64,000 nucleotides of DNA from Schistosoma mansoni (taxonomy: Eukaryota > Platyhelminthes > Trematoda > Strigeidida > Schistosomatidae). The stretch is taken from assembly GCF_000237925.1 (NCBI RefSeq), contig NW_017386007.1:558001-622000 (forward strand). The letters run 5' to 3'. The notes under the pieces were generated by a model, which made no database searches, was not told where the DNA came from, and saw nothing but the letters and a program-made list of their open reading frames with translations. Positions 42,470-52,780 of this stretch are shown here, one piece after another. Made by a program: the position numbers and the translations under genes. The stretch's first letter is position 1. Every line of letters begins with the position of its first letter.

Positions 42470-43148
42470 GGCGAGACTAAACTTTATGGACTAGCCAATC
42501 AGACGCTTTCGCGGGTTCTAAAGGTCACGGCGCTAAGTTCGGTACCTGATGCTTATGTACGGTCGGTTCACAGCGGATTTTAGAGACGACGTGATAATTC
42601 AGCGTCTACAATAAGTGATTATTAAGAAGTTCCTATACTTGTGACTGTATTACTCAAATGACTTTTTTCGCTTGATCACGATTAAGGTTAAGACCCAAAC
42701 CCTTAACCCTAAACCCTAACCTTAAACCTAAACCCTATCCCTAACCCTAAACCTTAACCCTATCCCTAGCCTTAAATCCAAACCTTAACCCTATCCCTAA
42801 CCTTAAATCCAAACCTTAACCCTATCCCTAACCCTAACATGCCAACAACATTGAAGCTATGTGGTCGAGGCTAAAAGAATTTTTGAGACCTTATCGTGGC
42901 TCCAGATGTCGACTACTATGGAGCCATATGGATGAGTTCCTGTACAGTATGCACTATGATTTTAGAACTTCCGAACCTATATCTGACCTTGAGAAGTTTT
43001 TGAGCCATGTGAAAGAACAGTATCCGCTTTAAGTTTTTAGTTTTGTATTATATATTTTCACCGTATACTAACTATCTTCTGATTGACTAACATTTCTCAA
43101 GGTCATTTAAGATTCGTTCAAAGGTCGTCCATAAAGTTTAGCCTCGCC
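42470..43148 (+). mobile_element. Merlin element with 8-bp target duplication and telomere-like insert
   Basis: Ends 'ggcgagactaaactttatgg' and its complement, flanked by GTTAAATT at 42462-42469 and 43149-43156. The 8-bp duplication is diagnostic for Merlin. The 3' half encodes 'NNIEAMWSRLKEFLRPYR', the conserved C-terminal part of the transposase, then 'LLWSHMDEFLYSMHYDFR'. The 5' catalytic part is deleted and replaced by a telomere-like array. Confidence 0.85.
42683..42838 (+). repeat. Interstitial telomere-like (CCCTAA) array
   Basis: Degenerate CCCTAA, CCCTAAAC and CTTAACCCTATC units in tandem, about 155 bp, wholly inside the Merlin element. On the opposite strand this is the TTAGGG motif used by schistosome telomeres. 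Confidence 0.85.
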
Positions 43149-43159
43149 GTTAAATTTTG

Positions 43160-43610
43160 TTTATTCATAGTTGAAAGCGTGAGTCATTTGAAGCTAGACT
43201 ACCATGAAAAACCTGGAAACACTGGACGGCCGCTTCGTCCTATCGTGGGACTCCTCAGCAGTGCACATCCACGATCCCTCCTTGCGAAGATCGAACCCAG
43301 GACCTTCCAGTCTCGAGCCAGAGCTCTTAACCGACAGCCCACTGAGTCGGCCGGCATCTAAAGGTGTTAATATCTAACTTCAACTGATCCACAAAGTTCA
43401 GCAACCGTTCACCAATTGTCTTCACTGAGTTCCTATTTCACGACAGACGTGGTTTGAACTCTACTGGTCACTGCTTTTCACTAGAACTCCTGGATGTACT
43501 TCTCGAAGTCAGTCACTAGTGAGCATATGATTATATTCATTATCAGAAGGGGTTTTTGTGGAGATTTACTATTTTCATAGTTGAAATCGTGAGTCAGCTT
43601 CAGTGATTAA
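43160..43610 (-). repeat. SINE-B full monomer plus start of a second in tandem
   Basis: Minus strand: tail, ribozyme, B box, A box, 5' part ending 'catatgattatattcattat', then immediately the tail of another copy ('cagaaggggtttttgtggag'). This head-to-tail junction gives a unit length of about 390 bp. Confidence 0.75.
43219..43265 (-). ncRNA. Hammerhead ribozyme of SINE-B, best preserved copy
   Basis: Helix I CACTG/CAGTG, CTGAGGA, helix II GTCC/GGAC, GAA, the self-complementary helix III CGGCCG and GTC. The base after GAA is G rather than A, which gives a wobble at the base of helix III; otherwise it is complete. Confidence 0.7.
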
Positions 43611-44179
43611 ATATTACTGAGGAAGTGAATATTCATTTCCTCTTCATTATCATCAATGTTAACAAGATTAGTTATCTTTTGTTTTGATCAATGACTTAAT
43701 GATCAGAGATTAGATCAATCATTGCATGTCAGCTGAAGATGCCATAACAGATTATTATCATGAAGGAATGGTTTAAAAAGACAGAGTGAAAAGGTATGTG
43801 TATGAAGGAATAAAAATATTCAAAACTGGGGGGATGAAAAAGGTTGAATGAGTCAGTGGCATTGTAAACTACTCTAAACCATGTCATATGAAGTCACTAA
43901 CCACCGATCTCTTTTATATTGTTGACTCAAAACAGTTAGTCTGTTTCTAACTGTTATGACTGCGTCACCTATTGTTATATGTGTATATACATATCACAGT
44001 AAATTATTACTTATACTTGTAAAAACGAGGAACCACCGCCATTCCCACGACGTGGTAGTAAGAACCCAAAGACTGGTACAAGTGAAAATTTAGGCAAGAC
44101 TATAAGTTATGGACAACCTTTGAACGAATCATAAGTGACCTTGAGAAATGTTAGCCAATCAGTAAACAGTAAGGATAGA

Positions 44180-44422
44180 AAGCAGAGATGGATAGTGGCT
44201 AGCAGTGGAATCCAGGACGCGCGTTTCGTCCTATTTGGGACTCGTCAGCTGGATGTACCTGCATCTCAGAGTTGATGTTCACTCTGGGACTCCTGGTAGC
44301 CACTTGCTTGTGCGATAGGGTGAAGTTTGAATTCACTTAGTATTGTTTGTTTGGATCTTCCCATCGATGTGTTTAGGACTGCAACTGGTCAGTCTCTAAT
44401 TGGCATATGTGCATACTGTGCA
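44180..44422 (-). mobile_element. SINE-A nested in Merlin, 10-bp target duplication, head deleted
   Basis: Flanked by TAAGGATAGA at 44170-44179 and 44423-44432. The ribozyme is intact, but the tRNA-like A and B boxes are missing (the join is at 'actctgggactcctggtagc'). Its ends differ from those of 9689-9978, as if it were copied from a different point of a tandem transcript. Confidence 0.85.
44208..44256 (-). ncRNA. Hammerhead ribozyme of SINE-A, canonical
   Basis: Helix I ATCCAG/CTGGAT, CTGACGA, helix II GTCC/GGAC, GAAAC, GCGC helix III, GTC. It is the cleanest Sm-alpha-type ribozyme in the window. Confidence 0.85.
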
Positions 44423-45519
44423 TAAGGATAGAGTAAAAATTCATTATAGAAAACCAAACAACTAAGGTGGATACATTTCTTTTATATAGTCCAAAAACTT
44501 GTCAAGGTTAGAAAAAGATTCAAAGGTTCCGAAATCGTGATGCATAAGGTAGAGGAATTCATCCATATAGCTCCATAATAGTTGGTCTCTGGAACCATGA
44601 TAAGGTCACAAAAACTCTCTCAGAATCGACCACATAACTTCAATATTGTTTGTGTTTGCTCTAGTTGTGTAAGTTTATCATTTCTATTATGGATATGTCC
44701 CTACAGTACTCATATCACTGAACAGCCGAAGCTTCAGTAACATCTGCAATTATTGCAACCAATGTTACTGATGCTTTTATTATACAGTTTGCGGCAATTA
44801 TTATAACATCTGCAATTATTGCAACCAATGTTGCTGGTGCTTTCATTATACAGTTTGCGGCAATTATTATAATATGCCTTAGTGTCAATCAGGATCGAGC
44901 GATAACGGTTCCTATTCTATCAAACGTCTTCCTTCAACATATATTACATCGAAGGACAACATCACGGTAGTCTTCATAAGATCTACAAGTCATTGAATAC
45001 CCGCAATTACAAATACAGGAACTTCTTAGTAGTCTCATTTGTTGTAGCCACTAAATTGTCAAGTCTTCTTTAAAATTCTCTATGAATCGATCGTACCTTA
45101 GCATCAGGTACTAAAATCGGCGCCGTGACCTTGAAATCCCTCAAATGCTTCTGATTGACTCGTCCATAAATTATAGTCTCGCCAGATCATGCTCACCAAA
45201 TCAGTTTTCATAACAAACGTAAATGGGCTGACTTACGAACATTTCCCATTGTTTTATTCTTTAATTTTATCATTGGAATTTCATAAATAACATTGATTTT
45301 GGACACATATTCTTCATTGATTTACAACCACCTGACACCGTATTGACTTTATCTATTCAACATTTGAATAGAAATAGCCTACTAATATGATGTGAAGTCA
45401 GTCTAGAGCGATGATAATCAATTTGTAAAAACGTATTTGTCAAGCGGTTTAACAGTCTAACTCTCGTAAACAAATAATTATATCGATGGATAACAGGTTA
45501 GATTGTAGTCAAGTTTGCC

Positions 45520-45670
45520 TTAGTTACTGTTATTACCATTATTATTACTACCATTACTATTACTACTGCTACAAATATTGCCTATATGACCACTACCATT
45601 ATTACTGCTATTACCAATTCCATTATTTCTGTTACTTAAACTGTTATAACTATTATAATTATCACTATGA
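45520..45670 (+). repeat. Imperfect ATT/ACT trinucleotide repeat
   Basis: Interspersed 'attatt', 'actact' and 'ttacca' units. They create a Tyr-rich reading frame that I regard as spurious. Confidence 0.6.
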
Positions 45671-46066
45671 TGGAAAGAAACCTATTTTCCATAATGGACA
45701 AGAAGAAGAAGAAGAAATAAACATAATGTCACATAGTAAGACACCACCATTGAATGCAAAGCAGTTACGTAATGGTGAGAAAAAATCAAATACTGATCAT
45801 GCCAAAGACGTCCAAGCATAACAATAAACAAGCCTGAATGTCATGTTTGGTTTGCAGATTAAAAAAAAAAACGTTTTACTGTCAATAATAATAATTGTAC
45901 AAATTATGAGAATCTATGAAAGAAATACCATGATTTCTACCCAATTCATGTACATATTGATATAAAGAATGGAAATAAACTTTTGAACCATTCACTTTTG
46001 TGTTTTTGATTGTTTTACCGGTAGATAGTTTATGGGATATCGTATGTGTTACTGTAGTGAGGAAGT

Positions 46067-46471
46067 CATACATTGACCTTAGAAGTGGTCAGTGTATGAT
46101 ATGGTATCGTGGTATGAAAGAAAGCTGCAATGGGCTGGCTTCTGTTGGTCCTTCACGACTCCTTGGTTAGGGTCTGAAAGATGGTGCAACGCAGTGGCTA
46201 GAGACGTTATCAGATATGGCTCAAAATAGAAGCCAGTGGCGAGCCTGATGTAACGTTCTTTTACTTTCTTCATACAGAGTGGTTATAATTTTTTTAACTG
46301 AGAGAGTTCTTCTGGTTGTATATTTCAGTTCCTCTCATCATTACTCTTCTCTTTTTTTCCTTCTTTTATATATGCATCTTACCCTCTTTTCTCTTCCTAT
46401 TCTCATTATTTTGTGTGACGCATATGTATCCGGTGCCCTTTGTACCAATATGTATGTGTTAAATAAATAAA
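46067..46471 (+). mobile_element. Retroposon E, complete insertion with 12-bp target duplication
   Basis: Flanked by TAGTGAGGAAGT at 46055-46066 and 46472-46483; 405 bp long. The body ('ggtatcgtggtatgaaagaa', 'tcaaaatagaagccagtggc', then a pyrimidine-rich stretch) is unrelated to retroposon D. The last 60 bp ('tgtgtgacgcatatgtatcc', 'gtaccaatatgtatgtgtt', AAATAAATA) are the same tail. It has no coding capacity. Confidence 0.8.
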
Positions 46472-47034
46472 TAGTGAGGAAGTAGGGAGTCCTGGCGATC
46501 AGATAAGTTTAACCAGGTCGATAACCTAATTGAATACAAAATTAGTTGATCCTAATCGAGTACTGTTAGCCATAAACAATAAGAAATGACACGGTTCCCA
46601 CTTCTGCCGAGTGTACGTTCACCGTCAACGTCACCAAGGTTCGATGTACCTAACTCATCACAGATTGACAATGGAAAATCGAAAATGCACACACACACTT
46701 GTATAATCAACCATCATCTGGTTGCGGAAACAATCTCATTTCTCTTTATCAAGCTTCCGTTTACAACTCCTCACCATCTATCTGCATACAGTTCGATGAT
46801 CAACATTTACATTCAGTCATTATAAGACACATGAGAATACAAGCATGGTTCACGAACTTGTATTTGGTCACTGGAATGCATTCGCTTGTCAATTGTGGAA
46901 TGAATGTAATTTGCATGGAATTCCCATGAATAATAAATTCCATGAAGTCGACCATTTCAGGGTAGAGATTCTAAGAAATCTTGACCACTGAGCATTCACA
47001 ACAGTATTTGATCTCGGATAAACAGAAGCAGCAA

Positions 47035-47190
47035 TAGTAAAAGTAGTAGTAGTAGTAGTAGTAGTAATAGTAATAGCAGTAGGAGTAGGACCAGTAGTAG
47101 TAGGATTCGTAGTAATAGTATTGTTTGACATAGAAGTAGTACTAATAGGAGAATTAGTGATAGTATTATTATCAGGTATATTGACATTAG
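47035..47190. repeat. AGT/AAT trinucleotide-rich tract
   Basis: A run of AGTAGT units decaying into mixed trinucleotides. The complement reads as Thr- or Leu-rich frames of doubtful meaning. Confidence 0.65.
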
Positions 47191-47219
47191 TCAATGAATT
47201 TCCACCATGAACGTTTCAG

Positions 47220-47437
47220 GACAGGTTTGTAAAAACAATATCCTCATCTTCATTACATCTGGTTGTGCTTAAACGACCAACACTACTCAGCTGTGAACTG
47301 TTACAAACAACTCGCTATCTTCATAGTGCTTCTATGTATGGCAGTAAACGTGGAAGATTAGATGATTTCCATCCAATTCTGTCGTGCAGTGTGATTTATC
47401 TTTTAGATGGTAGTTTCGGACATCAAGTCCCTTATAA
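47220..47437 (+). other. Weak candidate internal exon
   Basis: Open frame of 72 codons between an acceptor-like 'gaacgtttcag' and a donor-like GTAAGA. It includes 'LLSCELLQTTRYLHSASMYG' and 'KRGRLDDFHPILSCSV'. No family is recognised and no partner exons were found, so it may be chance or a gene relic. Confidence 0.2.
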
Positions 47438-47976
47438 GTAAGAAAAATGGTTATGATATTCCAAGCAACTAGTCCCTTTCATTGATTTGGTTAGTGTAAT
47501 AAGAAGACGAAGATTATCAGAACTATGTGATATATTAGCGCAATACATTTCGAACGATCTGATCACTTATATACTCGTTAAGAAGATTTGTATATAAAGA
47601 TGAAAGGTCAAATAGACTAGAAATAGAGGGTAAAGGGAGGACCAAGATAATGAAGAAAATAATATGAAAAACAACTTGAAGCCCCATCACGCTGGATAAT
47701 ATAAATCAATATTACCAGGGTAGGTGTAAGATGAGAACTACTTAAGTCTATGACTTTTAATTTTTGGCACGCTGGACAAAATGTAACCATTATGTGTTAA
47801 TTTTTGTTGTTGATTATTTCAAACAGTTGAATAATTGAATGTGAATAGGGTGTCAATTTTATATTTCCAAAAAAACTATATCCCTATGATATATGTAAAT
47901 TACAAATGTAATTCGTGAAGATGCTATACGTTTCAATAAGAAAATAACATGTATTCATCCAGTTTACCCGATTGAT

Positions 47977-48287
47977 GTCAGGACTCAGTGGTCAAGTGGA
48001 TAACGTGATGGCGTTTGATGCGAAAGGTACTAGGTTAGAGTCCCAGAGTGAACATCAACAAGTCAGAGATGCAGGTACATCTAACTGACGAGTCCCAAAT
48101 AGGACGAAACGCGCCTTGTCCTGGATTCTACTGCTAGCCACTATCCATCTTTGCTTATCATGCTTGTGAATTAAGGCTATATCGAGGCAATATTCACAGT
48201 ATTCACATATACCGATAAGAGACTGACCAGTTGCAATCCTAACACATCGATGGGAAGATTCAAAAAAACAATACTAAATGAATGTAT
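47977..48287 (+). mobile_element. SINE-A, full length, with target duplication
   Basis: Flanked by CCGATTGAT at 47968-47976 and 48288-48296. It runs from 'gtcaggactcagtggtcaag' through A box, B-box-like 'aggttagagtccc' and ribozyme to 'caatactaaatgaatgta'. With 9689-9978 it defines the SINE-A unit of about 300 bp. Confidence 0.8.
48076..48129 (+). ncRNA. Hammerhead ribozyme of SINE-A
   Basis: CTGACGA, GTCC/GGAC helix II, GAAAC and GTC are intact. Helix III is longer here (GCGCCTT), and the 5' arm of helix I is mutated (CTAA for CCAG), so activity is uncertain. Confidence 0.65.
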
Positions 48288-48609
48288 CCGATTGATAGCT
48301 TGTAGGATCAGACGATACAACTCTAAAACTTGATGTATTCTCATAAATGTTGCTAAAATCAAACATATAAATAGGATAAGAATGACGGTTTCAGACTGGT
48401 ATACTATAGATTCATTGACACTGTATGCATTATCATCCAATATGATGAAGTATGAAATGTCTTCTATATTGACTGATAAATAAAGATTGTACACCATGAA
48501 CTCAAACATCTGTATTTCAATGTGGAAGTACAATCATTCCGAAATTGGCAAACTATAAGTTGTGCAATATTTTAATAACGTTCATTGTAAAGGAACATTT
48601 AATTGCATA

Positions 48610-49110
48610 TATGAAAGCGCAGTGATGAAGAGTCCCATACGGAGGATAATACGATCGTTCAGCGCTAAAAGACTTTTAACAGTCTTCTAATCTAGAACGG
48701 TTCATGACTTAAATGAAATTCAACAATCTCCGCCACCCTTCACTAAAGATTATTGCAATATGTATATAGTTAGTACTCATATATAAAGAATCAATTTAAG
48801 TTGGTCTAAACCTCTATAATACTCCTATGATTATTTAAGAAAAGCGAAGGAAGAAAGAACTCAGGACGATCAGTCATGCAAGTGAACGTTTAATCTCTGA
48901 ACCACTGATTCAGTATCCAGCAGAGTTAATATCTAACTCCAATCAATTCATAACATTTCAAGATCATCTTATATTGTCTTCGGGTGTGCAGATGCAGTAT
49001 ACTCAAAACAGATTAACTTCACTGGTCATAACTTCTCACTAGAGCATTATAAATTTCTTTTTGAATCTAGTCACTAGTGAACACATGGTAATTGTCAGTA
49101 TGGATGTTGT
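48610..49110. repeat. Two diverged SINE-B copies, opposite orientation
   Basis: Plus-strand ribozyme and tail at about 48617-48755; minus-strand head and 5' part at about 48850-49110. Both are old, with few ribozyme core residues left. Confidence 0.55.
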
Positions 49111-49284
49111 GTAGATTTCAAAGGTGAACTAACTTAGGTCGGTTCATGATTTCAATGAACTGTTGAGTTTATATTTAACTTATCAGAAACCTTGGTGTAA
49201 ATAATTTAGTTAATTTTGATGAACTTTGGAATGATCAATTTTACGAGATTATAACTATTTGATTGTGATATATTGCCTATATAT

Positions 49285-50320
49285 AAAAATTGACGGAAGT
49301 TGAGATCATAAGTCGATCTAAGCTAGACCACCATTGAAAAAGATAGAAGCAATGAATGGCCGTTTCGTCATAGTATGGGATTATTCAGCATAGCGCATCC
49401 ATGATTCTACATGTGGGATTCGAACGTAGTACCTTCATTTTCTTGCGTGAACTCATAAAATCTTGATCATTGCAACGGCATCTAACAGTGGTAGTGTCAA
49501 ACTTCAATCGATCCACGATCTTGCATAATCATTCATCCGTTGTCTGAGATAGATACATGTCTCTAACCGACACGGATTGAACTCTACTGATCATGGCTTC
49601 TTACTAAAACTCCACGAAATCCATCTTGAAGCTAGTCACAAGTGAGAACATGGTGATCGTTATTAGGAAGAAAATTTGTGGAAATTGTAGTGATTTTAAT
49701 AATTGAATTCATAAGTCGATCTATGCCATCCAGCGCTTCCAAGTTTTCTATGGTGATCTAGTTTATATCGACTCATGAATCCAACTATTAAAATCACTTC
49801 AATCTGTATAATCAACCATTCTAATGTATATATGAAGAGATATTTGTACTTTACCACCATAAACCTTGAAAATAATACTAACATTTCAATCGACTCATGA
49901 TTTCAGCTATGAAAACACTGAAATCTTCACAAAACCCCTTCTGATCTATAATCATATGCTCACTACTGACTGAATTCAAAGGATGTTTCCTTGAGTTCCA
50001 GTGGGAAGCAGTGACCAGTGGAGTTCAACCACATGTGTTGTAGAGATATCAACTCACTGAAGACAATTGGTGAACGGTTGCTCAAAAATCGTGGATTGGT
50101 TGAAGTTAGACATTAACACCGTTGGATGCAGGCCGGCTCAGTGGTCTATCAGTTAAGTGCTCTGGCGCGAGACTGGTAGGTCCTGGGTTGAGGAGTTCCA
50201 TAATAGGACGAAATGGCTGTCCAGTGGTCTCAGGTTTTCCATAGTGGTCTAGCTTCAATTGACTCATGATTTGAACTATGAAAATAGTGAAATCTCCACA
50301 AAACCCTTTCTGATTTCTAA
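49285..50320. repeat. SINE-B cluster: minus copy, fold-back, plus copy
   Basis: A diverged minus copy (49290-49680), a tail-tail fold-back (49680-49800) and a plus copy with 5' part, A box and tail (49890-50315). In the plus copy the B box runs directly into the ribozyme: 'gtcctgggttgaggagttcc', so the 5' side of the ribozyme is deleted. Confidence 0.7.
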
Positions 50321-50456
50321 ATAAGCCAGTGAATAACTAATATTCAAGTCACATACGTATTACCAGTCGTGTTAAATGCTTACAATCAAAACGTTTTAAA
50401 GAATCCATAATTACAATAATGAAAATCTAAAAATCACTAAATCCAATGTATCTTCT

Positions 50457-50545
50457 ACCCGAAGTATGTTCTGATGATGTCGTTCAGAAGGACAATGAAA
50501 GCTCCATGACCAAACCATCCAGCTTAGAGAACAAAACTCCATCAG
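50457..50545 (+). repeat. Repeat F fragment
   Basis: The frame reads 'PEVCSDDVVQKDNESS', matching the copies at 9150-9290 and 59930-60095. Confidence 0.55.
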
Positions 50546-50669
50546 AATATATCATATATTTTAATAATATACATTATGATCAGAATAATTGAAATGTTAT
50601 ACTCTAATATATCATATAATTCTAATAATCTTTGTCTTCTTACTACACTATTCAATATTATACATTTGT

Positions 50670-50825
50670 ATTAGTATAGGGTTGTGAAGATTATTCAGTG
50701 TTTAATTGAGATCATGAATCGATTGATGTTAGACCATCATTGAATATCTGGAAGCACTGGAATGTCGTTTCGTCCTATTGTGAGACTCCTCAGCAATGTG
50801 CATCCAAGATTCCGTAGATCTCAGA
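50670..50825 (-). repeat. SINE-B tail and ribozyme
   Basis: The minus-strand ribozyme keeps CTGAGGA, helix II and GAAAC, but helix I pairing is reduced. The head is absent. Confidence 0.65.
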
Positions 50826-50999
50826 TAAATTTACTTAAAAATAAAGAATACAAATAATATAACAGGTATAATACTTCACTTGGTATTATTTACTTGTATC
50901 TTCTCATTGGTATTTAGGACTTCCATTGAGCAATCTCTTGTTGGCATATGTATATGCTGTGTGAACTGCCTTGATATCCCCTTTAAATCACAAGCTTTT

Positions 51000-51150
51000 A
51001 TAAGCAATGATGGATAGTGGCTAACAGTGGAATTCAGGACCACAGACACTTCACCACTTTTGGATACAAGTACATCCAGCTGACGAGTCCTAAATAGGAC
51101 AAAATATCTCTATTCCTGGATTCAACTGCTACCCACTATCCATCTTAGCT
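51000..51150. repeat. SINE-A inverted hairpin relic
   Basis: 'gatggatagtggctaacagt' at the left and its inverted partner 'actgctacccactatccatc' at the right enclose a plus-strand ribozyme remnant whose GAAAC reads CAAAA. Confidence 0.65.
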
Positions 51151-51194
51151 TATAACAAGTATGATATTTTATCCATTAACAACAACGACAAAAC

Positions 51195-51505
51195 AACTGT
51201 ATATTCTCATAGTTGAAAGCGTGAGTCAATTGAAGCTAGACTACCATGGAAAACCTGGAATTACTCAACGGCCGTTTCATCCTATTATGAGACTCCTTAG
51301 CAGTGCGCATACACAATCCCGTACTCGCGAGCCAGATTCAAACCCAGGACCTACCAGTCTCTTGTACCAGAGCATTTAACCGATAGACCATTGAGTTGGC
51401 ATCCAACATGTTTCCAGGTTTCCTATAGTCGTCTAGCTTCAATTGACTGACACTTTCAACTATGAAAATACTAAAATCTCTACAAAACCCCATACTGATA
51501 ATTGT
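51195..51505. repeat. SINE-B fold-back with tails at both ends
   Basis: A minus copy with ribozyme, B box and A box (51200-51410) joins a plus-strand tail (51410-51505) ending 'aaaaccccatactgataat'. The arms are inverted repeats of about 80 bp. Confidence 0.75.
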
Positions 51506-51774
51506 ATATTCATTAATCAATTTTCTTTAATTCAAATGCTTAATATTAACTTAACTATACATTAACTATACTTTCTTCTGACTGGTCAATTCTAATCTAC
51601 AGGTAAATAGTATTATATACATTAGACTATTTTGTCCAGTTATAATAAAGAGAGAACTTAAAGAGATGTGCTTTTTTCCTTTTTGTAAGGTTAACGATTA
51701 GTTGTTAATTCATCTATACTCAATCTTAACTAAAATAAAGTTTAGGGGATAAAAAAAAAATTGTTTCCATAACT

Positions 51775-51845
51775 ATCTATGGAGAGAAAGAGGGAGGATA
51801 AGAGAGAAAGAGGGGGGATGAGAGAGAGAGAGGGGGGAACAGTGA
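51775..51845 (+). repeat. Purine (GA-rich) tract
   Basis: Repeated 'agagagaaagaggggggatg'-like units; a simple low-complexity tract. Confidence 0.7.
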
Positions 51846-52004
51846 ATAAGATAAGAATGAATTTCTCCATAAAATTTATTGATCTTTATTCTTATAGATA
51901 ATAACATGTATATACATTAAGTATGTTCATTTCGATATGTCTGTCGAACTAAATATGAGTTAGTTATATTGAAATAAAAATATAGAATTTTAAATGAAAT
52001 TCCA

Positions 52005-52660
52005 AACAGTTTCGTCCTCGGTTGGCTTCATCAGTTGTGTTCAATCGAATTGAGTTAGTTATATTCAATATACATTGATTATCATTATCTTATTTGTTTA
52101 TACTCAAAGCATTTCGTCTCCAATTGGCTTCATCAGTTGCATTTCATCGAATTGAGTTAGTTATATTCAATATACATTGATTATCATTATCTTATTTGTT
52201 TATACTCAAAGCATTTCGTCTCCAATTGGCTTCATCAGTTGCATTTCATCGAATTGAGTTAGTTATATTCAATATACATTGATTATTATTATCTTATTTG
52301 TTTATACTCAAAGCATTTCGTCTCCAATTGGCTTCATCAGTTGCATTTCATCGAATTGAGTTAGTTATATTCAATATACATTGATTATTATTATCTTATT
52401 TGTTTATACTCAAAGCATTTCGTCTCCAATTGGCTTCATCAGTTGCATTTCATCGAATTGAGTTAGTTATATTCAATATACATTGATTATTATTATCTTA
52501 TTTGTTTATACTCAAAGCATTTCGTCTCCAATTGGCTTCATCAGTTGCATTTCATCGAATTTGAGTTAATTATATTCAATAGACACTTATTATTATTATC
52601 TTAATCAATAAAAATGTGGAATTTTAGATGAAATTTCAAAAAATTTCATCTTCAGTTGGC
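52005..52660 (+). repeat. 102-bp minisatellite just upstream of the protocadherin
   Basis: 'atttcgtctccaattggctt' starts at 52111, 52213, 52315, 52417 and 52519, an exact 102-bp spacing. Diverged copies flank the array at about 52005 and 52635. The central five units are nearly identical. The flanks also share 'aataaaaat.t.gaatttta' (about 51975 and 52610), so the array grew inside a larger direct repeat. It ends about 120 bp before the start codon. Confidence 0.9.
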
Positions 52661-52760
52661 TTCATCAGTTATGTTTCATCGAATTGTTATAGTTTCATAG
52701 AAAACATTCAAATAAAATGACAATTTCATACAATATGACTTATCTTTCTCTTACTCCTCC

Positions 52761-52770
52761 TTTCACCTAG
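52761..52770 (+). other. Probable splice acceptor before the protocadherin start
   Basis: The pyrimidine-rich 'tctttctcttactcctcctt' leads to 'tcacctag', with ATG ten bases after it. This fits a 5' UTR intron or spliced-leader addition. Confidence 0.5.
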
Positions 52771-52780
52771 CAACTATAAT

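Larger units (their letters stand above)
44093..45183 (-). mobile_element. Merlin DNA transposon, decayed, with nested SINE-A
   Basis: Terminal repeats 'ggcaagactataagttatgg' and the complement 'cataaattatagtctcgcc'. On the minus strand it parallels 41135-41906, including the zinc-ribbon and C-terminal transposase relics. A roughly 65-bp segment is duplicated in tandem (about 44746-44810 and 44811-44875). SINE-A sits near one end. Confidence 0.8.

Noticed and set aside
42683-42838. Chromosome end
   Set aside because: The CCCTAA repeats are short, degenerate, and enclosed by a Merlin element with an 8-bp target duplication, so they are interstitial.
45486-45821. 111-residue Tyr-rich protein
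   Set aside because: Created by an ATT/ACT microsatellite; no splice context, family or conserved block was found.
46889-47194. Thr/Asn-rich protein on the minus strand
   Set aside because: Driven by an AGT/AAT tract. It resembles low-complexity fluke exons, but no acceptor precedes it and no neighbouring exon fits.
52005-52660. CRISPR-like array or functional hammerhead array in the minisatellite
   Set aside because: Units are contiguous 102-bp repeats with no unique spacers in a eukaryotic genome. The CTGATGA...GAAA motif lacks a matching helix II and a clear cleavage triplet.
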